From: Flavobacterium nackdongense
GTDB taxonomy: Bacteria > Bacteroidota > Bacteroidia > Flavobacteriales > Flavobacteriaceae
Assembly: GCF_004355225.1 (NCBI RefSeq)
Contig: NZ_CP037933.1
Coordinates: 4,030,001 to 4,094,000, forward strand
DNA length: 64,000 nucleotides
Direction of reading: 5' to 3'
Part shown: positions 17,709 through 26,935 of the stretch, piece by piece
Numbering within the stretch: position 1 is the stretch's first letter
How the letters are laid out: every line of letters begins with the position of its first letter
The notes under the pieces: model-generated
Told to the model about the DNA's origin: nothing
The model's input: the letters and a program-made list of their open reading frames with translations, nothing else
Databases searched by the model: none
Made by a program: the position numbers and the translations under genes

Positions 17709-20700
17709 TTGACAAATAAACATTTATTTATACTTCTCATTTTCCTCTTTCAAATATGTAATTTGGAAGCCCAATCCTATGCCGTATTTGAAAAACTAAA
17801 ATCCGACAATGATATTACTCAAAGTATTATTTATGCTGTAGCTCAGGATAAATATGGATCAATTTGGCTTGCTACCGAAGAAGGTGTGGTTAGAAACGAC
17901 TCCAGAGATTCCTATGTATATAATAAATATTACGGACTACCCGAAGGAGTGAATAATCGGATATTAACTGTTTTTATAGACTCAAAACAGCGTATTTGGA
18001 TTGGTACCGAAAACGGACTTTGTGTCTATAATGCTAAAGAAGACAAATTTCGTTTGGTTTCTGCCAAAAGTCAAACGAGTTCATTTATTGTCAGCAAAAT
18101 TGTTGAAGACAATAAGGGGGTAATTTGGATTTCGGCCAATAATGGTTTGTGGAAATGCTCTTGGAATAGTGAACAATACGTTTTAAATGAAATTGTTAAC
18201 CCAGCGTTTTTTAGTATTTGTGCTATCAACTCCTCAATTCTTTTTAGTAATGCCAATAGTTTGTTTCTATTGAACACACTGAACAATACTACTACAAAAA
18301 TAGAAGGTTTTCCAGTAAGCACTTCGTCAATTACTACAATAAAAAAAATAGGACAATATGTCTTTATTGGTACAACAAACGGGAAACTATATAGAACTGA
18401 TGTGAATTTTTCTGGCTTTGCTGTAGTACTTTCCGACGCTAGATTAAACGATTTCACTATAAAAGACATAGTAGTTTACAATAAAAACTATTTTGTGGCT
18501 ACCGATGGTGGCGGTGTCATTGTCCTGGATAAAAATTTTAAAATCATCAAACAATATTTGCATAACGAAGATGATATAGATTCCATTTCTAGCGATGGTG
18601 TTCACGATTTGTTTGTCGATAAGCAAAATATTCTCTGGATTGCTACCTACGGAGGGGAGTTAAATTACATCAATTCACTAAAAAATAATTTTACTGTAAT
18701 AAAACATCAAACGAGGAATACAAATAGCTTATCCAATAATTTATGCCGTTCCTTTCTTGATGTGGGTAATAATACGGTTTGGTTTGGAACGAAAAACGGT
18801 ATTAACATTTGGAATAGGAATATAAATTCGTGGAAACACTTAAAAAATATTGGCAATTCATCCACAGGTGAAATTATTCTAACGATGGCACTGGATGGAG
18901 ATTATGTTTGGGCAGGAACCTATTACAGCGGTCTATTCAAGATTAATAAAAACACTTTGGCATTAGAACACTATGGAGACACAGAGCCAATTCAACGTAA
19001 TATTCCGATCAAAAAAGTATTTAAAGTTTATATCGACAAGCAAAACAACAAATGGATCGGCGGGGTAAATGGTAATTTGACCGAAATTAAGGCAAATGGG
19101 CAAATCAAAGTGTACGGAATAAATCAAATTCGGGATATTATCCAGGCAAAGAATGGAGATATAATTACGGTTGGTAAAAACGGAGTATTTCGAATTAGTA
19201 CCGCTGGAGTATTATCTGAAATTATCAATCTTCGCGCCAAAAAAGGGAGCTTAGAATATGTTACTTTAAATAGTGTTTTAGAAACCAAGGAAGGAAAATT
19301 ACTAATAGGTTCCAATGGGGCTGGAATTATTATTTATGATATTCAAACCAAAAAAATTAGTACGATTACAAGTGATTCCGATTTACCATCCGATATTGTA
19401 CAAGGCATTATAGAGCATAGTCCTGATGAATATTGGGTCAGTACTACCAAAGGTATCGCGAAAATACTGATTTCAGAATCCTTAACCACCATTGTAAAAT
19501 ATGATAAAAGTGATGGACTTTCGAGTAATGAGTTCAATTATAATGCGTATGCTAAATTAAATTCGGGCGAATTAATTTTTGGCGGTCTTGATGGAGTTAC
19601 CCTATTTCACCCCAATAAAATTAGTACTCAAGCGTATTTGCCGCAAGTGGTTTTAGAAGAGTTTTCATTATTTAATGAAATCGTTAAACCCGGAACCAAA
19701 ATTCTTGAGTCGCATATCAATGAAACCGAACTACTCAACTTGAAATATTCGCAAAACTCCATAGCCTTTAAATTTATAGGGGTCTTGCACGGATTTTCTT
19801 CCAAGGTTAAATACACCTGGAAATTAGAGGGATTCGATGAAAATTGGTCCAAACCAAGTAGTAAAATACGCGTAAATTATACCAATTTAAGTTATGGGGA
19901 TTACACTTTCAAGGTCAGAGCTTCGAATAAAGACGGTATTTGGGGTCAAGAAAAATCTGTTGTAATAAGTATCGCAAGACCTTGGTGGGCCTCTTATTTG
20001 GCTTACTTAATTTATGTTTTAATTTTTGGAGGCTTATTATATGCCGTGGTATATGTAACCACGCTTTGGCAATCCAAAAGAAATAAAGAAGAACAAATAA
20101 ATACGCTTAATAATATCACTCACGAAATCAAAACACCTTTAAGCATATTAATTGCATCCTTAGAAAACGAAACGGATGTTAGTAATAAATCAGAGATTAA
20201 GTCCAATATAAAGCGATTGAATTCTTTAATAGGTCAAATGCTCAATTTTCACATTGTTACTTCGGATAACGATATACCGGTTGAAATATCAAAAATTAGA
20301 ATTGACGAGTATTTTTTGGATATTACCAATCACTTTAATCCTTTGTTGAGTGAAAAAAAATTGGATATCGTGATCAACAATAGTTTTGAAAAAGAAATAT
20401 TTTACTTTGAAAAAGAAGACTTAGACAAAATTATGTTTAATCTCATTTCCAATGCTATAAAATACTCTAAAGAAAATGGCAAAATAACAGTTGCTATTTC
20501 CTATAATAAAAAAGAGAATTTAATTATAGAAATATCGGATAATGGAATAGGAATACCCAAAGACGAACAAAAATATATTTTGAATAATTATTACAGAGCA
20601 CGAAATGTTGCCAATAGCAAATATTCAGGTACCGGTCTGGGATTGATGATCGTAAAAAATCTGGTGGAAAAAAGCAAGGGAAAAATCTCTTTCGAGAGCA

Positions 20701-21590
20701 AGGAAGATATGGGGACCACTTTTAGGGTAGAATTGCCCAATCAAGAAAGTTCCTATTTGTTATCGGCTATAAAAAAGGATGATGCAACTGCAGTGTCATT
20801 TGATGTTTCAGAGCTAGAACGATTCAATAATTGTAAAATATTGATAGTTGAAGACAATGATACCATAAGACGGAATATGGTTCAATTTTTAGAAAATTAC
20901 TTTTTGATTTACGAAGCTACCAATGGTAAAGAAGGACTAGATATGGCGCTACAAATCTTCCCTGATTTGATACTAACCGATTATATAATGCCCTTGATGG
21001 ATGGAGTCGAAATGTGTAATGCCATAAAAGATGATATCAATTTAAATCATATTCCTGTATTTATGATGACTGTTTTGCATAGCAGCTCGCATGAACAAAA
21101 AAGTATAGAAAGTGGAATTACAGAATATTTTGAAAAACCCATCAATATCAATATTCTTTTGGCCAAAATAAATAATTTATTTAGTTGGCAGGAAAAACTA
21201 AAAGGCAAATATATGCATCAAGGTGATGTTGACAATGCCGAAAAATTCAAAACCAAAAAAGACGCTGATTTTATTGAAAAATTAGAGTTGATTGTTTTAG
21301 ATAAAATTAGAGATGAAGAATTTACACTTCAAGATATTTGTAATAAAATAGGGATGAGTAGGACTTCCTTGTATATGAAATTGAAGAGCTTAATCGATTT
21401 ATCGCCTCAAGATTTTATCATTCATACCAAATTAAAATATGCTAAGCGATTGCTTGTCGAAGGTGATATCAATATCAAAGAAGTTGCCTACTCTGCGGGT
21501 TTTGCCAATCCAAAGTATTTTAGTACCTCCTTTAAAAAGCAATTCGGAATGACCCCTACTGAATTTGTAAGCAGTCTTGGAAGAGAGTGA
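17709..21590 (+). CDS. Hybrid two-component system regulator (HTCS) of the sulfatase/GH10 locus
   Basis: 1293 residues, one-polypeptide sensor, kinase and transcription factor. The proposed start is a TTG at 17709, because it gives a proper signal peptide (ending LEAQS) and no in-frame ATG stands before it. Residues about 25-690 form the periplasmic two-propeller Reg_prop sensor (repeats such as GSIWLATEEGV, QRIWIGTENGL, NTVWFGTKNGI). A Y_Y_Y domain follows (about 690-765), then one membrane helix (about 768-792). The cytoplasmic side has HisKA with phosphoacceptor His805 in THEIKTPLS, HATPase_c with N-box, DNGIGIP and GTGLGL, a receiver domain with phosphoacceptor Asp1091 in LTDYIMP, and an AraC-type DNA-binding domain (about 1190-1290). 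It precedes susC on the same strand, the standard arrangement for an activator that senses the oligosaccharide imported by the adjacent SusCD pair. Confidence 0.93.
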   Translation: MTNKHLFILLIFLFQICNLEAQSYAVFEKLKSDNDITQSIIYAVAQDKYGSIWLATEEGVVRNDSRDSYVYNKYYGLPEGVNNRILTVFIDSKQRIWIGTENGLCVYNAKEDKFRLVSAKSQTSSFIVSKIVEDNKGVIWISANNGLWKCSWNSEQYVLNEIVNPAFFSICAINSSILFSNANSLFLLNTLNNTTTKIEGFPVSTSSITTIKKIGQYVFIGTTNGKLYRTDVNFSGFAVVLSDARLNDFTIKDIVVYNKNYFVATDGGGVIVLDKNFKIIKQYLHNEDDIDSISSDGVHDLFVDKQNILWIATYGGELNYINSLKNNFTVIKHQTRNTNSLSNNLCRSFLDVGNNTVWFGTKNGINIWNRNINSWKHLKNIGNSSTGEIILTMALDGDYVWAGTYYSGLFKINKNTLALEHYGDTEPIQRNIPIKKVFKVYIDKQNNKWIGGVNGNLTEIKANGQIKVYGINQIRDIIQAKNGDIITVGKNGVFRISTAGVLSEIINLRAKKGSLEYVTLNSVLETKEGKLLIGSNGAGIIIYDIQTKKISTITSDSDLPSDIVQGIIEHSPDEYWVSTTKGIAKILISESLTTIVKYDKSDGLSSNEFNYNAYAKLNSGELIFGGLDGVTLFHPNKISTQAYLPQVVLEEFSLFNEIVKPGTKILESHINETELLNLKYSQNSIAFKFIGVLHGFSSKVKYTWKLEGFDENWSKPSSKIRVNYTNLSYGDYTFKVRASNKDGIWGQEKSVVISIARPWWASYLAYLIYVLIFGGLLYAVVYVTTLWQSKRNKEEQINTLNNITHEIKTPLSILIASLENETDVSNKSEIKSNIKRLNSLIGQMLNFHIVTSDNDIPVEISKIRIDEYFLDITNHFNPLLSEKKLDIVINNSFEKEIFYFEKEDLDKIMFNLISNAIKYSKENGKITVAISYNKKENLIIEISDNGIGIPKDEQKYILNNYYRARNVANSKYSGTGLGLMIVKNLVEKSKGKISFESKEDMGTTFRVELPNQESSYLLSAIKKDDATAVSFDVSELERFNNCKILIVEDNDTIRRNMVQFLENYFLIYEATNGKEGLDMALQIFPDLILTDYIMPLMDGVEMCNAIKDDINLNHIPVFMMTVLHSSSHEQKSIESGITEYFEKPININILLAKINNLFSWQEKLKGKYMHQGDVDNAEKFKTKKDADFIEKLELIVLDKIRDEEFTLQDICNKIGMSRTSLYMKLKSLIDLSPQDFIIHTKLKYAKRLLVEGDINIKEVAYSAGFANPKYFSTSFKKQFGMTPTEFVSSLGRE

Positions 21591-22159
21591 TTTAAGGGCA
21601 TCACAAATTAGACTTTTATAAACTTTTACTCCAATTCAAACGGTTGAAACCGTTGGTTATGGTCTATGATAAGGTTGTCTTATATTGTATTGCCGCAGCG
21701 CATTCGCGTTCAAAATTTTTAGACATGAATTGCACGAATTAGCACAAATTGTATTACTATTTTAAATTTAATTCTACGAATTTTAGTTGTTTTTAAAAAT
21801 TCGTGTAATCATAACAGATCGAAATCTGTGTAAATTTGTGACCCGAGCATAGCCAACAGGCGAAGCAAATCTGTGTCAAATTTTTTTAAAAGCCAATGCC
21901 CTGATTATTTGTGTGCCATTATTTACAACTTTAAAATTCTTCTTAATGACCATAAGTATAAAAGCAAATGCTCAGTAAAACGAGGAACCATACTGTGTTA
22001 TTTATTCTACATCGATTTCATATTTTCGGAATTTGTCAATACGATTAAAAAAACAGGATGTTTTTCTGTAAACCGCAATTTTTCTGGGGAAATTAGCGAA
22101 TATTGACAATAATCAAACCCATTCTGATTATAGAAAGACCCCTAATTCTATGTCATTTC
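21591..22159. other. Intergenic region with palindrome and AT-rich dispersed repeat
   Basis: No convincing gene is present; a 77-codon frame at 21873-22106 has low-complexity composition and no features. AACGGTT (21639-21645) and AACCGTT (21648-21654) form a small palindrome. From about 21720 to 21885 there is a repeat-like stretch with alternating CACGAATT, AATTCGTG and AAATCTGTG motifs in inverted arrangement, a type of non-coding repeat often met in Flavobacterium-like genomes. Confidence 0.4.
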
Positions 22160-22167
22160 TAAATTTG
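22160..22167 (+). promoter_or_regulatory. Candidate -7 element of the susC operon
   Basis: TAAATTTG matches the TAnnTTTG consensus exactly and lies 33 bp upstream of the susC ATG, a suitable place for the promoter of the polysaccharide utilization operon. No good -33 TTG is seen at normal spacing, as may be expected for an activator-dependent promoter. Confidence 0.45.
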
Positions 22168-22200
22168 TAGTATCATAACAAACCAAAAAATATAATAATT

Positions 22201-25200
22201 ATGAAATCGAAATTTAAATTTTTATTTTTCATTTTGCTGCCTTTTGTTGCTTTCTCGCAAAACAGTATAAAAGGAACTGTTTCCGATGAATCAGGTGTAT
22301 TGCTTCCCGGCGCCAGCGTAATGATAAAAGGAACTACCAATGGAGTAATGACCGATATCGATGGGAATTTTTCACTCAATCTAAAAAGTGAGCAAAATAC
22401 CATTATCGTCTCTTTTATGGGGTACAAAACCAAAACGGTCGATGTATCCAATAGAAATAAAGAAAAAATAAAAATTATTTTGGTTTCCGAAGTGGAGCAA
22501 CTCGGCGAAGTTGTTCTAGTGGGCTACGGCGAGGTAAAGAAAAAGGATGTAACCGGATCTGTTATTTCTTTAAAACTTTCCGACTCCAATGTCAACCAAG
22601 CACAAGGGGTCGAAAACTTAATTCAGGGTAGAGCTGCCGGTGTCGTAGTAACCTCGCAAGGATTTGATCCCACGTCGCCTATTAGTGTACAAATTCGCGG
22701 CGTGAATAGTTTGACTAGTAATACCCAACCATTATATGTTGTCGACGGAATCGTAATGGGGTCGGCTACTGAAGGTGCCGCAGATCCATTAAGCGGAGGA
22801 AGTAGTTATTTAGCGCCTCAAAATGCCATGGGAGGTATCAATCCGAGAGATATCGAAAGTATTCAAATTCTCAAAGATGCATCCTCCACGGCTATATATG
22901 GTTCTCGCGGTTCGAATGGTGTAATTCTTATTACTACCAAAAAAGGAAAAGCAGGGGTAACAAAATTCAGTTATAATGTTACTACAAAAGCAGGAAATGT
23001 TGCCCGCAATATTGATGTTTTAGGGCATACCGATTATGCTACTTATCAAAATGAAACCAGACAATTGAATGGGCTGCCACCTAATTTTATTGTAGATCCC
23101 AACGGTAAAGTAAGCGACTTAACGGGTGCGGAACTCAAAGGAATCAATTGGAGTGATGATGTTTACAAAACTTCATTGAGCTACAACCATCGTTTGACAA
23201 TTTCAGGTGGAGGATCCGAAGCCAATAATTACTATATGGCTGCAGGCTATGTTTCTGCCGAAGGGGTTGTTCCAAATGCATATTCAAAACAAACTGATTT
23301 TTCATTGAATTTAAACAATAAATTAACCAATAATTTAAAATTAGCTACAAAAATCGCGATAACCAGTGGCAAAAATTCCTCTTCTAAAGGAACAGAAAAT
23401 TTGGGTGGTACCAACAATAGTATGGTAAGACAAATCATTTCTGCTGCACCTTTTGCAGGCTATACACTCAATTATTACGGTGCGCCAACAGATGATATTG
23501 ATGATATCGTCGATGGACCCAATGCTTGGATCAAAGATTATGATGATAATTCAGAAGAGTTAAGAGGTTTAGGATCGCTAAATTTAGAATATACGATTAG
23601 TAAAGTTTTCAAATACCGACTGTTGGTAGGTCTTGATTACAGAAAAGTAAACCGACAAATTTGGTATGGAACTAGTATTCAAAGAGGGGCTCAAGCTAAT
23701 GGTGAAGCGGGTTTAACCGTGATGGATCGCTTTAGATATAATGTCGATAACACCTTGATGTTTAACAAAAGATTCAATAGCAATCATAAAATTGATGGAA
23801 CTGTTGGGGTTATTGTGGACGAATCCAATATGAAACAAATTTCGTATCAAGCTTCGAATTTCCCTTTGAAAGATTTAAGAGCAGATGGCATAACAACAGG
23901 GCAAGTTTTTCAAGCTTTGAACTATAATGTAATCCCAGAATCATTATTGTCCTTTTTAGGTCGTTTCAATTATACTTTTAAAGAAAAATTCAATTTTACT
24001 GCAACCGTTCGTTCGGATGGTTCAAGTAAATTCGCTTCGGGCAACCAATTTTCTACTTTCCCAGCATTTGCTTTTGCTTGGCAAATACATAGAGAAAAAT
24101 TTATGGATGGCTTCACCAAACTGAATGAGGCAAAATTACGTCTCAGTTGGGGTTTAACCGGAAATCAAGGAATCAGACCTTACCAAACCATTACACCATA
24201 CGGACCAACCGCTAACCCGTACTTTAATTCGACTGGAGCTGGAATAACCGCTTTGGTGCCAACCACTTTGGCTAATCCTAATTTAATTTGGGAAACAACT
24301 AGCCAATTCAACACCGGGATAGACTTGTCTTTCTTCAATAAACGATTGACCACTACCATCGACGTGTATTACAAAGAAACATCAGATTTACTACAATATT
24401 TGAATATTGGTCCTTCCTCAGGTTATAAAAATATTACCGCAAATCAAGGAGATTTGATCAACAAAGGTGCCGAGTTTACGATCTCTGCCGATATCATCAA
24501 AAGCAAAAACTTTCTTTGGAACGTTTATGGAAACATCTCCAAATACAAAAATGAAATTGCAAATCTTGGTTTGCCACCAGCAGAGTTTGGTTCGAATACC
24601 TATTCAGCATTCCTAGGAAATCAAGTATCAGCAGGAAATACGTTCAAAACTCCAGCGAATATTTTTATCGAAGGTAAAGAGTCTGGTTTGTTTTGGGGAT
24701 ATCAAACAGACGGTATCATAAACAACTCAGAGGAATTAGCATTGGCTTCCACTTTTGGAGGCATCGCACCACGATTAGGCGATGTGAATTTAGTCGATCA
24801 AAATGGAGATAAAATTATTGATGCCAAAGACAAAACAATTATAGGAAATCCAAATCCAGATTTCACCTACGGTTTTGGGTCCAATGTAGAGTACAAAGGA
24901 TTGAGTTTGAATATTTTCTTCAATGGTGTTACCGGAAATGATGTCGCCAATGGAAATCTTTTGAGAGAGGATTATGCTACAGGAAATCCTGATAACATCC
25001 GACCAAGAGCGTATAACAATGCTTGGACAGCGACCAATACAGAAGGAACCTATCCAAGAACCGGATACAGTAATACTTTAGTTGAAGGAACTGGTTTTAC
25101 GGATAGAATTGTGGAAGATGGTAGCTTCTTGCGATTAACGAATGTAACATTAGGATATAGAATTCCTATCGAAATTAAAGCGATTAATTCTATGGATTTA

Positions 25201-25356
25201 TCCTTTTCAGCCTATAATTTATTGTTATTCACAGATTACAGTGGATACGATCCAGAGGTCAACAGTTTTGCCTTTGACCCATTGCGTACGGGACTAGATT
25301 GGCAGTCATTCCCAAATCAAAAATCTTTTTCCTTAGCCCTAAATGTTTCATTTTAA
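22201..25356 (+). CDS. SusC/RagA-family TonB-linked outer membrane transporter
   Basis: 1051 residues. The order is signal peptide (about 1-19, ending AFSQ), a CarboxypepD_reg-like domain (about 22-95, KGTVSDESGVLLPGASV and a MTDIDGNF turn), a TonB-box region, a plug domain (about 110-225, VGYGEVKKKDVTGSV, VQIRGVNSL, YVVDGIV, DASSTAIYGSRGSNGVILITTKKG) and a long beta-barrel ending in a terminal aromatic residue (ALNVSF). It moves oligosaccharides over the outer membrane using TonB energy. It is followed directly by the susD-like gene (11 bp from stop to start), its lidding partner. Regulated most likely by the adjacent HTCS. The length is normal for the family. Confidence 0.95.
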   Translation: MKSKFKFLFFILLPFVAFSQNSIKGTVSDESGVLLPGASVMIKGTTNGVMTDIDGNFSLNLKSEQNTIIVSFMGYKTKTVDVSNRNKEKIKIILVSEVEQLGEVVLVGYGEVKKKDVTGSVISLKLSDSNVNQAQGVENLIQGRAAGVVVTSQGFDPTSPISVQIRGVNSLTSNTQPLYVVDGIVMGSATEGAADPLSGGSSYLAPQNAMGGINPRDIESIQILKDASSTAIYGSRGSNGVILITTKKGKAGVTKFSYNVTTKAGNVARNIDVLGHTDYATYQNETRQLNGLPPNFIVDPNGKVSDLTGAELKGINWSDDVYKTSLSYNHRLTISGGGSEANNYYMAAGYVSAEGVVPNAYSKQTDFSLNLNNKLTNNLKLATKIAITSGKNSSSKGTENLGGTNNSMVRQIISAAPFAGYTLNYYGAPTDDIDDIVDGPNAWIKDYDDNSEELRGLGSLNLEYTISKVFKYRLLVGLDYRKVNRQIWYGTSIQRGAQANGEAGLTVMDRFRYNVDNTLMFNKRFNSNHKIDGTVGVIVDESNMKQISYQASNFPLKDLRADGITTGQVFQALNYNVIPESLLSFLGRFNYTFKEKFNFTATVRSDGSSKFASGNQFSTFPAFAFAWQIHREKFMDGFTKLNEAKLRLSWGLTGNQGIRPYQTITPYGPTANPYFNSTGAGITALVPTTLANPNLIWETTSQFNTGIDLSFFNKRLTTTIDVYYKETSDLLQYLNIGPSSGYKNITANQGDLINKGAEFTISADIIKSKNFLWNVYGNISKYKNEIANLGLPPAEFGSNTYSAFLGNQVSAGNTFKTPANIFIEGKESGLFWGYQTDGIINNSEELALASTFGGIAPRLGDVNLVDQNGDKIIDAKDKTIIGNPNPDFTYGFGSNVEYKGLSLNIFFNGVTGNDVANGNLLREDYATGNPDNIRPRAYNNAWTATNTEGTYPRTGYSNTLVEGTGFTDRIVEDGSFLRLTNVTLGYRIPIEIKAINSMDLSFSAYNLLLFTDYSGYDPEVNSFAFDPLRTGLDWQSFPNQKSFSLALNVSF

Positions 25357-25366
25357 ATTCAATAAC

Positions 25367-26917
25367 ATGAAAAATATAACTATAATAAAATCATTCTGTG
25401 TTACTATTCTACTAAGTGGAATTTTAGGTTGTAGCGATACTTTAAAAGAGGAAGTAGAGACTTTCTATAGTGCAGAACAAGTCTTCTCAACCAAAGAAGG
25501 AATTGAAACGGCTGTCAACGGACTTTATACAACGATGTCAGGATATGACTATTACGGTTCCGGGTTAATAGGATTAGTGTATCCCATTTCTGGGCGTTTT
25601 TATTCCAATCAAACGGCAAGTGCCGATGCGACTTCTTTGAATTGTACTCCGGAGAATATTTGGCTTCCCAAAATGTGGGGCCAAATGTATGCTACCATCA
25701 ATGTGGCTAATAATATTATTTACAATATCGAAAATAATGGAGTTGTATTGGATAATGAAGATTTTGCACTTGCGCAAGCTCGTTTTATACGCGGATTAAC
25801 CTATTTTGAGTTGGTTCGATTATTCGGCGCTGTTCCATTGCGTACTGCTCCAACAACTATCGCTAATCTGCATTTAGCTAAAAGCCCAAAAAGTGTAGTT
25901 TATGAACAAATCATATCCGATTTTCAATTTGCTAAACTTAAACTTCCAGAAGCAGGAAAATACTTGTCTGACAGGCCTTTAAAATGGGCTGCTTATGGAT
26001 ACTTGGCAAAAGTATATATGACATTGGCTGGTGAAGATGGCGGCGATCCATCAAAATGGCAATTGGCAAATAATGAAGCCATCCAAATGGTTGGAAAATA
26101 TTCTTTGACCACTACTTACGGCGAATTATTCACTGTTGGAATTGAAAATACTAAAGAATCGATTTTTGAGTTGCAATTTTCTCAAATTGGCGCTACTAGA
26201 ACTTCCGATGTAGTTCGTATGTTTACCCCATCGAATAGTACTCTTGCGCCACCAACTTCGCCCACTTTTGGTAGAATTAGACCTAACAAAGAAGTGTATG
26301 ATGCGCATAAAAACCAATATCCTGGCGATCCAAGAATAGCAGCTACCTTTATTTTTGATAGTTATCCAAGATATCCGTCTGGAAATCAAAATATCTACCC
26401 AAAACAATTAACCGGTAACCAGTCTTTTGCTTGTATTAGAAAATTTTTAGATCCAGGCTACAACGGAACTACCACCAGCAGAAATACTATTGTTTTTCGG
26501 TATGCCGATGTGCTTTTGATGTTGGCTGAAATCGAAAATGAATTGCGAGGTCCAGCAGGTGCATACCAATATGTAAATCTAGTATTGACTAGAGCTAGAA
26601 ATAGCGTTACCCCAGCCGCTGTGCAACCAGCAAACTGGGCCGGAATGGATCAGGCGCAGTTCAGAACGCGAATAATGAAGGAAAGACAATACGAATTATT
26701 GAGCGAAGGACATGATTGGTTTGATACACGCAGAAGAGGATATGCTTATTTTAAATCTGAAATACTAGACAACCATAATAATTACGCGCCTAATAAAACC
26801 TCCGGTGTAGATTGGATTTATCCAATTAGCGAAAAGAATATGCTGCTGCCCATTCCAGCTACTGAGCTGGCAGGAAATCAAAAATTGACAGCCGCAGACC
26901 AAAATCCAGGATATTAA
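25367..26917 (+). CDS. SusD/RagB-family outer membrane glycan-binding lipoprotein
   Basis: 516 residues from the ATG at 25367; an earlier in-frame ATG overlaps the end of susC but would put a non-signal peptide in front. The N-terminus is a lipoprotein signal with lipobox LSGILGC (Cys22). The helical TPR-like fold of the family is indicated by FYSAEQVFSTKEGIETAVNGLY, ARFIRGLTYFELVRLFGAVPL (about residue 135) and the C-terminal RIMKERQYELLSEGHDWFDTRRRG motif with PIPATEL near the end. It caps the SusC barrel at the surface and gives glycan selectivity. It is in one operon with susC and the GH3 gene 18 bp downstream. Confidence 0.95.
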   Translation: MKNITIIKSFCVTILLSGILGCSDTLKEEVETFYSAEQVFSTKEGIETAVNGLYTTMSGYDYYGSGLIGLVYPISGRFYSNQTASADATSLNCTPENIWLPKMWGQMYATINVANNIIYNIENNGVVLDNEDFALAQARFIRGLTYFELVRLFGAVPLRTAPTTIANLHLAKSPKSVVYEQIISDFQFAKLKLPEAGKYLSDRPLKWAAYGYLAKVYMTLAGEDGGDPSKWQLANNEAIQMVGKYSLTTTYGELFTVGIENTKESIFELQFSQIGATRTSDVVRMFTPSNSTLAPPTSPTFGRIRPNKEVYDAHKNQYPGDPRIAATFIFDSYPRYPSGNQNIYPKQLTGNQSFACIRKFLDPGYNGTTTSRNTIVFRYADVLLMLAEIENELRGPAGAYQYVNLVLTRARNSVTPAAVQPANWAGMDQAQFRTRIMKERQYELLSEGHDWFDTRRRGYAYFKSEILDNHNNYAPNKTSGVDWIYPISEKNMLLPIPATELAGNQKLTAADQNPGY

Positions 26918-26935
26918 TATATAGCAAATAGTTGT

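Noticed and set aside
21873..22106. 77-codon plus-strand frame before susC
   Set aside because: No signal peptide, no family features, odd composition, and it lies in repeat-like DNA directly before the susC promoter.
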